A stretch of 12,725 nt of DNA, taken from Gammaproteobacteria bacterium (GTDB lineage: Bacteria > Pseudomonadota > Gammaproteobacteria > Pseudomonadales > Pseudomonadaceae). The stretch is from the NCBI GenBank assembly GCA_012735335.1, contig JAAYHO010000068.1, positions 1 to 12,725 of the forward strand. The letters are read 5' to 3'. Made by a program: the position numbers and the translations under genes. The notes under the pieces are model-generated. The model was not told the origin of the DNA. It did no database searches and was given only the letters and a program-made list of their open reading frames with translations. Positions 5,642-12,725 of the stretch are shown here, piece by piece; positions within the stretch are counted from its first letter, which is position 1; each line of letters opens with the position of its first letter.

Positions 5642-6871
5642 ATGCTCAATGGAATCTGGCTGAGCTTCTTTCTCGCTGCCTTTGCCGCTGCGCTGTGGCA
5701 GTGGCTGGGCGTAGGCGACAGCGAAGTCTTCAGTCGGCTGGTTGCCGCGCTGTTCGACATGGCCCGGCTCAGCGTGGAGATCGTGCTGGTGCTGGTGGGC
5801 ACCATGACCCTGTGGCTGGGCTTTCTGGCGATTGCCGAGAAGGCCGGGCTGATCCGCCTGCTGGCCCGGGTACTGGACCCGCTGTTCCGTCGCCTGATGC
5901 CGGAGGTGCCCAGCGGCCACCCGGCGCTGGGGCATATCAGCATGAACTTTGCCGCCAATATCCTTGGCCTGGACAACGCCGCCACACCGATCGGCATCAA
6001 GGCCATGCACTCGCTGCAGGAACTCAACCCGCAGAAGGACACCGCGACCAACGCGCAGATCCTGTTCCTGGTGCTCAACAGCTCCTCGCTGACCCTGCTG
6101 CCGGTCACCATCTTCATGTACCGCGCGCAACAGGGCGCCAGCGACCCGACCCTGGTCTTCCTGCCGATCCTGCTGGCGACCACCGCCTCCAGCCTGGTCG
6201 GCCTGCTGACAGTCGCCTTCATGCAGCGCCTGCGCCTGCACGACCCGGTGGTGCTGGCCTACCTGCTGGCCGGTGCCGTCGGCATGGGGCTGCTGCTGAC
6301 CAGTCTGGCGGGCATGTCCGCCCAGGCGCTGGCGGCGACCTCGTCGCTGGTTGGCAACCTGACCCTGTTCGGTATTGTCATCCTGTTCCTCGGCGTGGCC
6401 GCGCTGCGCAAGGTCAAGGTCTACGACACCTTCATCGCCGGCGCCAAAGAGGGCTTCAGCTTCACCATCTCCCTGTTGCCGTTCCTGATCGCCATGCTGG
6501 TGGCCATTGGCGTACTGCGCGCCAGCGGCGTGCTGGATGCCGGGCTGGAGGGTATCCGCTGGCTGGTGGAGGGCGCAGGCTGGGATACCCGCTTCATCGA
6601 CGCCCTGCCCACCGCCTTCATGAAGCCGCTGTCCGGCAGCGGCGCCCGGGCGATGATGATCGAGACCATGGATACTTTCGGCGTCGACAGCTTCCCAGCG
6701 CTGCTGGCCGCCACCTTCCAGGGCAGCACCGAGACCACCTTCTACGTGCTGGCGGTGTATTTCGGCGCGGTCGGCATCACCCGCATCCGCCACGGACTGG
6801 GCTGTGCGCTGATCTCGGATCTGGCCGGCATGCTCACCGCCATCGGGGTGTGCTACTGGTTCTTTGGCTGA
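5642..6871 (+). CDS. Fused SpmA/SpmB-like nucleoside-recognition (Gate) domain membrane protein
   Basis: A 409-aa polytopic inner-membrane protein with about ten hydrophobic segments. The first half carries the SpmA-type signature NFAANILGLDNAATPIG (102-118) and LNSSSLTLLP (145-154). The second half carries the SpmB-type signature FMKPLSGSGARAM (326-338) and QGSTETTFYVLAVYFG (360-375). In Bacillus these are two separate spore maturation proteins; in many proteobacteria they are one chain of this length. Both halves belong to the Gate/nucleoside-recognition domain family, found in nucleoside transporters and in proteins of unknown transport role. The substrate is not known. The gene starts 19 bases after the amidase; AAGGA (5626-5630) is a rather distant ribosome binding site. 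It could be linked to wall metabolism by position, but that is inference. Confidence 0.85.
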   Translation: MLNGIWLSFFLAAFAAALWQWLGVGDSEVFSRLVAALFDMARLSVEIVLVLVGTMTLWLGFLAIAEKAGLIRLLARVLDPLFRRLMPEVPSGHPALGHISMNFAANILGLDNAATPIGIKAMHSLQELNPQKDTATNAQILFLVLNSSSLTLLPVTIFMYRAQQGASDPTLVFLPILLATTASSLVGLLTVAFMQRLRLHDPVVLAYLLAGAVGMGLLLTSLAGMSAQALAATSSLVGNLTLFGIVILFLGVAALRKVKVYDTFIAGAKEGFSFTISLLPFLIAMLVAIGVLRASGVLDAGLEGIRWLVEGAGWDTRFIDALPTAFMKPLSGSGARAMMIETMDTFGVDSFPALLAATFQGSTETTFYVLAVYFGAVGITRIRHGLGCALISDLAGMLTAIGVCYWFFG

Positions 6872-6894
6872 CCCGCTACCGACACTGCTAAGCT
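6864..6894 (+). promoter_or_regulatory. Weak candidate promoter before the RNase J-like gene
   Basis: TTGGCT (6864-6869) and TAAGCT (6889-6894) with a 19-base spacer, straddling the end of the membrane-protein gene. Each box matches the sigma70 consensus only in part, so this is a possibility. Read-through from the upstream genes may be enough. Confidence 0.25.
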
Positions 6895-6909
6895 GTAGCC
6901 AGGTCCCTG

Positions 6910-8256
6910 ATGGAATTGCGCATGCCTGTACCCCGTTTCGAGCAACTTCACCGCCAGCCCGGTCCCTTCTTTGTCGCCCTCGGTGGAGCCGGGATGTTCG
7001 GTGCCAACCTGTACCTGTATGGCTCCGGCGGGCAGTGGATCGGCATCGACTGCGGCCTGGCGCTGGAATCCACCGCCAGCGGTGATAACCGGGTCTCGGT
7101 ACCCAGCCTGGAGGCACTGCGCAAACACGATATCCAGCTCAGCGCACTGTTGATCACCCATGGCCACGAGGATCATATCGGCGCCATCCCCCACCTGTGG
7201 CGCGAGCTGGGTTGCCCGCTGTATACCAGTCCCTTTACCGCACAACTGATCCGCAGCAAGCTGACACCCAATCTGGAATGGCCGGCACTGCACGAGATAC
7301 GCCCGCTGCAGCCGATCGGGCTGGGCAACTTTCAGGCCGAGTGGATTCCGGTCACCCACTCGATTCCCGAGTCCCACGGCATCCTGCTGCAGGTGGCCGA
7401 CAAACGTCTGTATCACAGCGGCGACTGGAAGCTCGATCAGCAGCCGCTGATCGGCGAGCTGACCGCCGAAGCCCGACTGCGAGCCATTGGCCGTGAAGGC
7501 GTGGATGTGCTGATCGGCGACTCCACCAACGCCCCCAACCCGGGCGCCAGCCGCTCCGAGGCAGCGGTGCAGGACGGGCTGTCGGATGCCATTCGCAGCT
7601 GTCAGGGACGGGTGGTGGTGACCTGCTTTGCCAGCAACCTGGCACGCCTGCACAGCCTCGCGGAGATCGCCATGGACAGTGGTCGCCATGCCGGTCTGCT
7701 GGGCCGCAGCCTGCTGCGTATGCAGAGCCATGGCCGCGCCCACGGCTACCTGCGCAGCCGTCCCGGTTTCATCGGTGCCTGGGAACTGGGCTTCCTGCCC
7801 CGGGAACAACAGCTGTGGGTCTGCACCGGCAGTCAGGGTGAACCCGCGGCGGCACTCGGGCGGCTGGCCTCCGGCGACCACCCGCAACTGGCGCTGGAAG
7901 CCGGCGACACCGTGCTCTTCTCCTCGCGGCTGATTCCCGGCAACGAACTGCCACTGCAGCGCATCCGCGAGCAGTTGCTGGGGCAGGGGGTGCAGATCAT
8001 CGATGACGACATGGCACCGATCCACGCCTCCGGCCATCCACCACAGGACGATCTGCGCCAGCTGTACAGCTGGCTGCGCCCGCGCCATCTGCTGCCGGTG
8101 CATGGGGAGGAGTACCACCAGCAGGCCCACCTGGCCTTCGCCCGCAGCTTGGGCATCAACGGCCTGGTACCGGCCAATGGTCAACTGATCGACCTCAGCG
8201 GCCAGCCCTGCCGGGTGGCGGATATGCCCTGGGGGCTGGTGCAGATCCAGCGCTGA
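6910..8256 (+). CDS. RNase J-like metallo-beta-lactamase/beta-CASP nuclease (short form)
   Basis: A 448-aa protein of the metallo-beta-lactamase fold with the RNase J (COG0595-like) pattern. The zinc motif is THGHEDH (H84, H86, D88, H89), with further ligands H150 (VTHSIPE) and D172 (HSGDWK). The beta-CASP features are DST (204-206), TGSQGEP (306-312), the HASGH stretch (372-376) and PVHGE (396-400). These are the marks of RNA-processing 5'-3' exonucleases/endonucleases. Firmicute RNase J is about 550 residues with an extra C-terminal domain that is missing here. The gene lies 38 bases after the membrane protein. The ATG at 6910 or 6922 could be used; the first leaves AGG at 6900-6902 at a fair distance. 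RNA is the likely substrate by family, but activity is untested. Confidence 0.85.
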   Translation: MELRMPVPRFEQLHRQPGPFFVALGGAGMFGANLYLYGSGGQWIGIDCGLALESTASGDNRVSVPSLEALRKHDIQLSALLITHGHEDHIGAIPHLWRELGCPLYTSPFTAQLIRSKLTPNLEWPALHEIRPLQPIGLGNFQAEWIPVTHSIPESHGILLQVADKRLYHSGDWKLDQQPLIGELTAEARLRAIGREGVDVLIGDSTNAPNPGASRSEAAVQDGLSDAIRSCQGRVVVTCFASNLARLHSLAEIAMDSGRHAGLLGRSLLRMQSHGRAHGYLRSRPGFIGAWELGFLPREQQLWVCTGSQGEPAAALGRLASGDHPQLALEAGDTVLFSSRLIPGNELPLQRIREQLLGQGVQIIDDDMAPIHASGHPPQDDLRQLYSWLRPRHLLPVHGEEYHQQAHLAFARSLGINGLVPANGQLIDLSGQPCRVADMPWGLVQIQR

Positions 8257-8275
8257 AGCCGCAAATGCCCCCGGA

Positions 8276-8297
8276 ATGCCGAGTTCCATCTCGGCAT
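8276..8297. other. Perfect 8-bp hairpin at the border of the accessory region
   Basis: ATGCCGAG (8276-8283) and CTCGGCAT (8290-8297) with loop TTCCAT, 20 bases after the RNase J-like stop. There is no T-run, so it is not a standard intrinsic terminator. It could stabilise the 3' end of the upstream mRNA or mark a junction. The 147-base gap up to the next gene otherwise holds only a weak promoter candidate. Confidence 0.45.
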
Positions 8298-8345
8298 GGC
8301 GCGGCAGCGCCCAACCCAAAAGGCCACCAGCACAAGCCTCGCACC

Positions 8346-8374
8346 TGTCTTCCCTCTTCGCGCTTGGTTAGAAT
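8346..8374 (+). promoter_or_regulatory. Possible promoter of the restriction-modification gene
   Basis: TAGAAT at 8369-8374 (five of six to TATAAT) with TGTCTT at 8346-8351, 17 bases upstream, as a poor -35. It is placed correctly 30 bases before the GTG start. Only the -10 is convincing. Confidence 0.3.
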
Positions 8375-8391
8375 CGGGAGTCCAACCGAAC

Positions 8392-8396
8392 AGGAG
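8392..8396 (+). promoter_or_regulatory. Ribosome binding site fixing the GTG start of the RM gene
   Basis: AGGAG lies seven bases before GTG 8404. The in-frame ATG at 8296 has no such site and sits inside a hairpin, so GTG 8404 is taken as the true start. Confidence 0.8.
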
Positions 8397-8403
8397 CAGT
8401 CGC

Positions 8404-11400
8404 GTGAAGGATCATCTGGACCCCTTTCTGGCCCGCTGGCAGAACGCCGGAGGCACCGAGCGCGCCAACTACCAGCTGTTTCTCACCGAACTCTGCGCAC
8501 TGCTCGACCTGCCACTACCGGAACCCGCCGGCGACGATACCCGTGACAACGCCTATGTCTTCGAGCGCCGCGTCATCATCAAACAACCAGACGGCTCCTG
8601 CAACAACGGCTTTATCGACCTGTACAAGCGCGGCAGTTTTGTACTGGAGGCCAAGCAGACCGGCAAGACCCTGGACAGCTCCGGCTGGGACAAGGCCATG
8701 CTGCGGGCACACAACCAGGCCGACCAGTACGCCCGTGCCCTACCGTCAGAAGAGGGCCGCCCACCGTTCATTCTGGTGGTGGACGTCGGCCGCAATATCG
8801 AGCTGTATGCCGAGTTCAGCCGCTCCGGCGCGACCTACACACCCTTTCCGGATGCCCGCAGCCACCGCATCCGCCTGGAAGACCTGCACAAAGAAGAGGT
8901 ACGCGAACGTCTGAGGGCCGTCTGGCATGATCCGCTCAGCCTTGACCCCTCCCGTCGTTCGGCACGGGTCACCCGCGACATCGCCGACCAACTGGCCAGA
9001 CTGGCCAAATCCCTTGAGGCTGACGGTCACTCAGCGCAACTGGTCTCGGCGTTTCTCATGCGCGCCCTGTTCACCATGTTTGCCGAGGATGTCGGCCTGC
9101 TGCCCGAGCGCAGCTTCACCGAGCTGCTGCAACGCCTGAAGAACACTCCGGACACCTTTGCGCCCATGCTGGAAAACCTCTGGCAGACCATGAACACAGG
9201 CGGCTTCTCACCGATCATGGAAAGCACCCTGCTGCGCTTCAACGGCGGGCTGTTTGCCGACCAGCAGGCCATCAGCCTGAACCGGGATCAGATGGAGCTG
9301 CTGTTCAGCGCTGCTGAGGCGGACTGGCGTTACGTTGAACCGGCCATCTTCGGCACCCTGCTGGAGCGTGCCCTCGACCCCCGTGAGCGGCACAAACTGG
9401 GCGCCCACTACACGCCCCGTGCCTATGTCGAACGGCTGGTACTGCCGACTGTAATCGAACCCCTGCGCGCCCAATGGCAGGAAGTACAGGTCGCAGCGCT
9501 GGCCTTTGAGGCCCGCAACAAGCTCAAAGAGGCCGTAGCCGAAGTCCGCGCCTTCCACCGCCACCTGTGCGAAGTCCGCGTGCTTGACCCGGCCTGCGGC
9601 AGCGGCAACTTCCTGTATGTAACCCTGGAGCACATGAAGCGCCTGGAAGGCGAAGTGCTCAACCTGCTGCACGATCTGGGCGAATCACAGGGGCTGCTGG
9701 AGCTGGAAGGCGTCACCGTGGACCCGCACCAGTTTCTCGGTCTGGAAATCAACCCTCGCGCTGCGCGCATTGCCGAGATGGTGCTGTGGATAGGTTATCT
9801 GCAATGGCACTACCGCACCCACGGCAAGGTCAGCCCGCCGGAGCCAGTACTGCGTGATTTTCGCAATATCGAAAACCGCGATGCACTGATCAGTTACGAC
9901 GCGCAGGAACTGCTGACCGATGCCAGCGGCAAGCCCATTACCCGATGGGATGGCAACACCACAAAAACCAGCCCGGTTACCGGCGAACAGGTGCCGGACG
10001 AATCGGCGCAGGTTGAGCAATATATCTACCGTAATCCGTGTAAAGCCGACTGGCCGCAGGCAGATTACATCGTCGGTAACCCTCCGTTTATCGGTGCTTC
10101 GACCATGCGCCGTGCACTGGGTGATGGCTATGTAGATGCGGTACGCCGCACTTGGCCGGAAGTCCCCGAATCCGCAGACTTTGTCATGTACTGGTGGCAT
10201 ATCGCTGCCGAGACTGTGCGTGCCGACCAGGCCCAGCGCTTTGGCTTTATTACCACCAACAGCATCCGTCAGACCTTCAACCGGCGGGTGATTCAGGCCC
10301 AGCTGGAAGCCAAGAAGAACCCGCTGGTACTGGCGTATGCCATACCTGATCACCCCTGGGTGGACGCTGGGGACGGTGCTCAGGTACGGATTGCCATGAC
10401 AGTTGGCAGCGGCGAATCAGGAGAAGGCAGGCTGCTGCAGGTACGCGATGAATATCGCAATGATCAAAACCAGGATGATATTGCTGTGCAGTTGCAGGAG
10501 CGGCGCGGGGTGCTGTTCTCTGACCTGAAAATCGGGGCGGATGTGGCTGCTAGTAAATCGCTGCGTGCAAATGAAGGATTAACTAGTCGAGGCATGATGT
10601 TGTTCGGTGCTGGTTTTATCATTACTCCTGAATACGCCTCCAGCCTTGGCTTGGGTACCGTTCCGGGACTGGAACGCTATATACGCGATTACCGCAACGG
10701 TCGAGATTTGGCACAATCTCCGCGAAATGTAATGGTAATCGATTTCTTTGGACTCTCATCAGAAGAGACTCGTGAACGCTTCCCAGCTGCGTATCAACAT
10801 ATTCTCGAGCGCGTCAAACCAGAGCGCGATCAAAACAAGGATCCTGCTATCAGGCAAAACTGGTGGCTGCATGGCAGAACACGGGCCGAACTGCGCAATC
10901 ACATATCCGGATTACCTCGCTATATCGCGACCGTAGAAACAACCAAACATCGAGTTTTCTTGTTTCTAGATGAGTCCATCTTGCCAGACAATATGCTGGT
11001 GGCAATAGCTCTAAAAGAAGCCCATTCCCTTGGCTTTCTATCGAGTAGATTGCATGCCACTTGGGCACTCGCTGCCGGCGGCCGCCTCGGTGTCGGCAAC
11101 GACCCCCGCTACAACAAGACCCGCTGCTTCGAAACCTTCCCCTTCCCCGACGCCAGCCCCGAGCAACAGGAAAAGATCCGCGACCTGGCAGAACGTCTGG
11201 ATGCCCACCGCAAGCGTCAGCAGGAGCAACACCCGACTTTGACCCTGACCGGCATGTATAACGTGCTGGAAAAGCTGCGCAGCGAAGAGCCGCTGACGGC
11301 CAAGGAGAAAGCCATCCACGAACAGGGACTGGTATCGGTGCTGCGCGAGCTGCATGACGAGCTGGATCGTGCGGTATTCGCCGCCTACGGCTGGGATGAC

Positions 11401-11868
11401 CTGGCCGAACAGCTGGTCGGCAAACCGGGCGCAACAACCCCACTGCCGGATAAACCCGAGGCCCAGGCCGAAGCCGAGGAAGACCTGCTGCGCCGCCTGG
11501 TGGAGCTCAATAACCAGCGCGCTGCTGAAGAAGCCCGCGGGCATATCCGCTGGCTGCGCCCGGAATACCAGAACCCGGCAGCTGTTACTCCTCTCCCCAG
11601 CCCTCTCCCACAAGGGGAGAGGGGGCAGGTCGAGGCGGTGCTCAGCACTGTGCCTGCCGCGACAACCGGTAAACTCACCTGGCCGAAGCAGATGCGCGAA
11701 CAGGTCGCTGCCGTGCGCGACGCTCTGGCCCAGAGCCCGCTGCCAACCGAGGCCATCGCCGCCCAGTTCAAACGCTCACCCAAAGCCGCCGTCCAATCGG
11801 TACTGGAAGCCTTGGAAGAGCTGGGCATGGTGGTCAGAACCACAGACAGCTACAGCCTGGCCCGCTAG
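8404..11868 (+). CDS. MmeI-like type IIL restriction-modification enzyme (single chain)
   Basis: A 1154-aa protein. An N-terminal PD-(D/E)xK nuclease motif is visible, GFIDLY...VLEAK with D72, E82 and K84; MmeI itself has D70 and E80-x-K82. A helical spacer follows. The methylase domain begins at GAHYTP (333-338) and holds motif [10 protein letters not shown] (395-403) and motif IV NPPFIG (559-564), typical of N6-adenine methyltransferases. The target-recognition domain should span about 690-885, where the DNA is notably AT-richer. Then come a helical region ([28 protein letters not shown]), an in-frame palindromic repeat (1061-1074) and a winged-helix-like end (about 1090-1154). Type IIL enzymes cut and methylate with one chain. 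At 1154 aa it is longer than MmeI (919 aa). It could work as a methylase of another defence system, but the nuclease motif argues for restriction. A kinase gene follows 17 bases on. Confidence 0.85.
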   Translation: MKDHLDPFLARWQNAGGTERANYQLFLTELCALLDLPLPEPAGDDTRDNAYVFERRVIIKQPDGSCNNGFIDLYKRGSFVLEAKQTGKTLDSSGWDKAMLRAHNQADQYARALPSEEGRPPFILVVDVGRNIELYAEFSRSGATYTPFPDARSHRIRLEDLHKEEVRERLRAVWHDPLSLDPSRRSARVTRDIADQLARLAKSLEADGHSAQLVSAFLMRALFTMFAEDVGLLPERSFTELLQRLKNTPDTFAPMLENLWQTMNTGGFSPIMESTLLRFNGGLFADQQAISLNRDQMELLFSAAEADWRYVEPAIFGTLLERALDPRERHKLGAHYTPRAYVERLVLPTVIEPLRAQWQEVQVAALAFEARNKLKEAVAEVRAFHRHLCEVRVLDPACGSGNFLYVTLEHMKRLEGEVLNLLHDLGESQGLLELEGVTVDPHQFLGLEINPRAARIAEMVLWIGYLQWHYRTHGKVSPPEPVLRDFRNIENRDALISYDAQELLTDASGKPITRWDGNTTKTSPVTGEQVPDESAQVEQYIYRNPCKADWPQADYIVGNPPFIGASTMRRALGDGYVDAVRRTWPEVPESADFVMYWWHIAAETVRADQAQRFGFITTNSIRQTFNRRVIQAQLEAKKNPLVLAYAIPDHPWVDAGDGAQVRIAMTVGSGESGEGRLLQVRDEYRNDQNQDDIAVQLQERRGVLFSDLKIGADVAASKSLRANEGLTSRGMMLFGAGFIITPEYASSLGLGTVPGLERYIRDYRNGRDLAQSPRNVMVIDFFGLSSEETRERFPAAYQHILERVKPERDQNKDPAIRQNWWLHGRTRAELRNHISGLPRYIATVETTKHRVFLFLDESILPDNMLVAIALKEAHSLGFLSSRLHATWALAAGGRLGVGNDPRYNKTRCFETFPFPDASPEQQEKIRDLAERLDAHRKRQQEQHPTLTLTGMYNVLEKLRSEEPLTAKEKAIHEQGLVSVLRELHDELDRAVFAAYGWDDLAEQLVGKPGATTPLPDKPEAQAEAEEDLLRRLVELNNQRAAEEARGHIRWLRPEYQNPAAVTPLPSPLPQGERGQVEAVLSTVPAATTGKLTWPKQMREQVAAVRDALAQSPLPTEAIAAQFKRSPKAAVQSVLEALEELGMVVRTTDSYSLAR
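11601..11623. repeat. Palindromic CCCTCTCCC repeat inserted in frame in the RM gene
   Basis: CCCTCTCCC (11601-11609) and GGGAGAGGG (11615-11623) form a perfect 9-bp stem with loop ACAAG. A related CTCTCCCC unit lies just before it at 11591-11598. Translated, the stretch gives [12 protein letters not shown]. This is the familiar peptide of a small dispersed palindromic repeat that litters many proteobacterial genomes, usually between genes. Here it sits in a linker of the coding sequence and keeps the frame. Confidence 0.75.
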
Positions 11869-11885
11869 CATGACGGAGGCGCAGT

Positions 11886-12626
11886 GTGATCAACGGACAT
11901 TATATAGAAGCTGTTGAGATCATCCGCAGACTGGAAGGCGGTATAACACGACCATTCCTGTGCAGAGCATCCAACGACAAATACTATGTTGTGAAAGGCC
12001 TGGAACTACCTCCATTCGAACGGCTGGCAGAACTTCTGTGCGCGCGACTGGCAGCGGCCTTTGGCTTGCCCGTACCCGAACATGGGGTGATTTATATAGA
12101 TCAGGGGCTGACTCAGTATTTCCCTGAAGCCAGGAGCAGTCTTGGGGAAGGCGATTGTTTTGCCCTGGGGTATCTACATGACGCTAGCGATCTGGTGTTC
12201 TCCCAGATCGGACAGATACCAGCTGAACTGCAACAGGACGTATATGTTTTTGATTACTGGGTTGGCAACAGCGACCGGCAACTGACGTGCTACGGCGGGC
12301 GTCCTAATCTGATGATGAAAGAGGATGGCACACTCAGCCTGATCGATCATAATCAGGCGTTCCAGTGGCCCGTCGACACGCGGGAGTTCATAGCCAACCA
12401 TACCTTTGGTCCCGCTAATCGCTCCTGGCGTCTGGATCTGATCAACCAAGTTGAATACCGGCAGCGGATCGAAGATACTGCCGTGCGATTCAATGAACTA
12501 TGCTCAGACATACCTGAGCAATGGCGAGAAGCATTGGGCGATGCTGCCCTGAGTGAGCATCTGCGCCTGATCGAAAGTAATCTTCTACGCTACCGCATGG
12601 ATGACTTCTGGGGCGTCCTTGAATGA
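11886..12626 (+). CDS. HipA-like serine/threonine kinase (HipA_2 type)
   Basis: A 246-aa protein with a compact HipA-like kinase core and no HipA N-terminal subdomain. Visible elements: a nucleotide-binding lysine in YYVVKGLEL (K37), the catalytic loop VFDYWVGNSDRQ with D130, an asparagine further on (N141, RPNLMM) and the metal-binding aspartate in LIDHNQAF (D154). All kinase residues I would look for are present. HipA kinases phosphorylate cytoplasmic targets such as glutamyl-tRNA synthetase, but the target of this short form is unknown. The start is GTG with GGAGG (11875-11879) six bases upstream, 17 bases after the RM stop. Its end overlaps the next ATG (ATGA), indicating translational coupling. 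No HipB-like antitoxin precedes it. GC is lower than in the core genes, suggesting transfer. Confidence 0.8.
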   Translation: MINGHYIEAVEIIRRLEGGITRPFLCRASNDKYYVVKGLELPPFERLAELLCARLAAAFGLPVPEHGVIYIDQGLTQYFPEARSSLGEGDCFALGYLHDASDLVFSQIGQIPAELQQDVYVFDYWVGNSDRQLTCYGGRPNLMMKEDGTLSLIDHNQAFQWPVDTREFIANHTFGPANRSWRLDLINQVEYRQRIEDTAVRFNELCSDIPEQWREALGDAALSEHLRLIESNLLRYRMDDFWGVLE

Positions 12627-12725
12627 AATATTCCTGTCTCTACAGCATAGTGCGCTTTGCGCCGCACGCTGAAACTGAAGAGTTTGCCAACGTCGGTATC
12701 GTGCTCACAGCACCGGCGTATGGCC
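12623..12725 (+). CDS. DUF3037 protein, N-terminus (cut by window edge)
   Basis: The first 34 codons are present, starting MKYSCLYSIVRFAPHAETEE and continuing FANVGIVLTAP. The pattern Y-SIVRF-P-----E--NVGIVL is the opening of DUF3037 proteins. Their function is unknown to me; they are often encoded beside HipA-like kinases of the type found upstream. The ATG lies within the kinase stop (ATGA), so the two products are probably made in linked amounts and may interact. The rest of the gene lies beyond the window, so completeness cannot be judged. Confidence 0.75.
   Translation, partial: MKYSCLYSIVRFAPHAETEEFANVGIVLTAPAYG

Noticed and set aside
5597..8319. Long open minus-strand frames (506 and 488 codons) opposite the membrane protein and the RNase J-like gene
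   Set aside because: They are low-complexity Gln/His/Gly/Ala-rich translations with no family motifs, lying antisense to genes with clear motifs. High GC at third positions explains the open frames.
8296..8403. ATG at 8296 as start of the RM protein, adding 36 residues
   Set aside because: No ribosome binding site, inside a hairpin, and the extra residues look like non-coding translation. GTG 8404 has AGGAG seven bases upstream and starts at the family N-terminus.
11601..11623. The GC-rich inverted repeat as a transcription terminator
   Set aside because: No T-run follows, and the reading frame continues through it into a plausible C-terminal domain.
1..12725. CRISPR arrays, tRNA or rRNA genes, insertion sequences
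   Set aside because: No regularly spaced repeats, cloverleaf or rRNA-like stretches, and no transposase-like protein seen on either strand.

Overview
The window reads as chromosomal DNA of a GC-rich gammaproteobacterium of the Pseudomonas lineage (Pseudomonas or Halopseudomonas type). The block sRNA ErsA - engB - cytochrome c4 - dsbA - endonuclease/exonuclease/phosphatase-family hydrolase - AmpDh2-type amidase follows the gene neighbourhood I recall around PA5485-PA5492 in P. aeruginosa. The protein sequences also match Pseudomonas family members as I know them.

Left edge (1-1340): the last 55 codons of a probable fatty acid desaturase. A 60-codon C-terminal scrap of a PQQ-type sugar (sorbosone) dehydrogenase follows directly in the same frame. 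Then come a pair of hairpins and a secreted DUF4124/M23 peptidase.

Core block (1341-8256): a 228-base gap holds a good candidate for the sigma22 (AlgU)-dependent sRNA ErsA, with its own GGAACTT-N16-TCAGA promoter, a C-rich loop and a U-tract terminator. engB runs on the minus strand. Divergent from it is the di-haem cytochrome c4 gene, with a clear -10 box and a leader of about 194 nt that can fold into nested stems. A strong terminator separates cc4 from a tightly packed plus-strand run: dsbA, the EEP hydrolase, the lipoprotein amidase ampDh2 (TAATG overlap), a fused SpmA/SpmB membrane protein and a short RNase J-like nuclease. Themes are periplasmic redox maturation, wall recycling and RNA processing.

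Right edge (8257-12725): an accessory, defence-like module. A 1154-aa single-chain MmeI-like (type IIL) restriction-modification enzyme starts at a GTG behind a good ribosome binding site. It carries a nuclease motif (D72, E82-x-K84), methylase motifs ([13 protein letters not shown]), an AT-richer stretch where the target-recognition domain should lie, and a palindromic repeat inserted in frame near its C-terminus. Seventeen bases on lies a HipA-like kinase, which overlaps (ATGA) the start of a DUF3037 gene cut by the window edge. The three genes look co-transcribed. Restriction enzyme plus HipA-like kinase plus DUF3037 is the part most likely to be a poorly described system.
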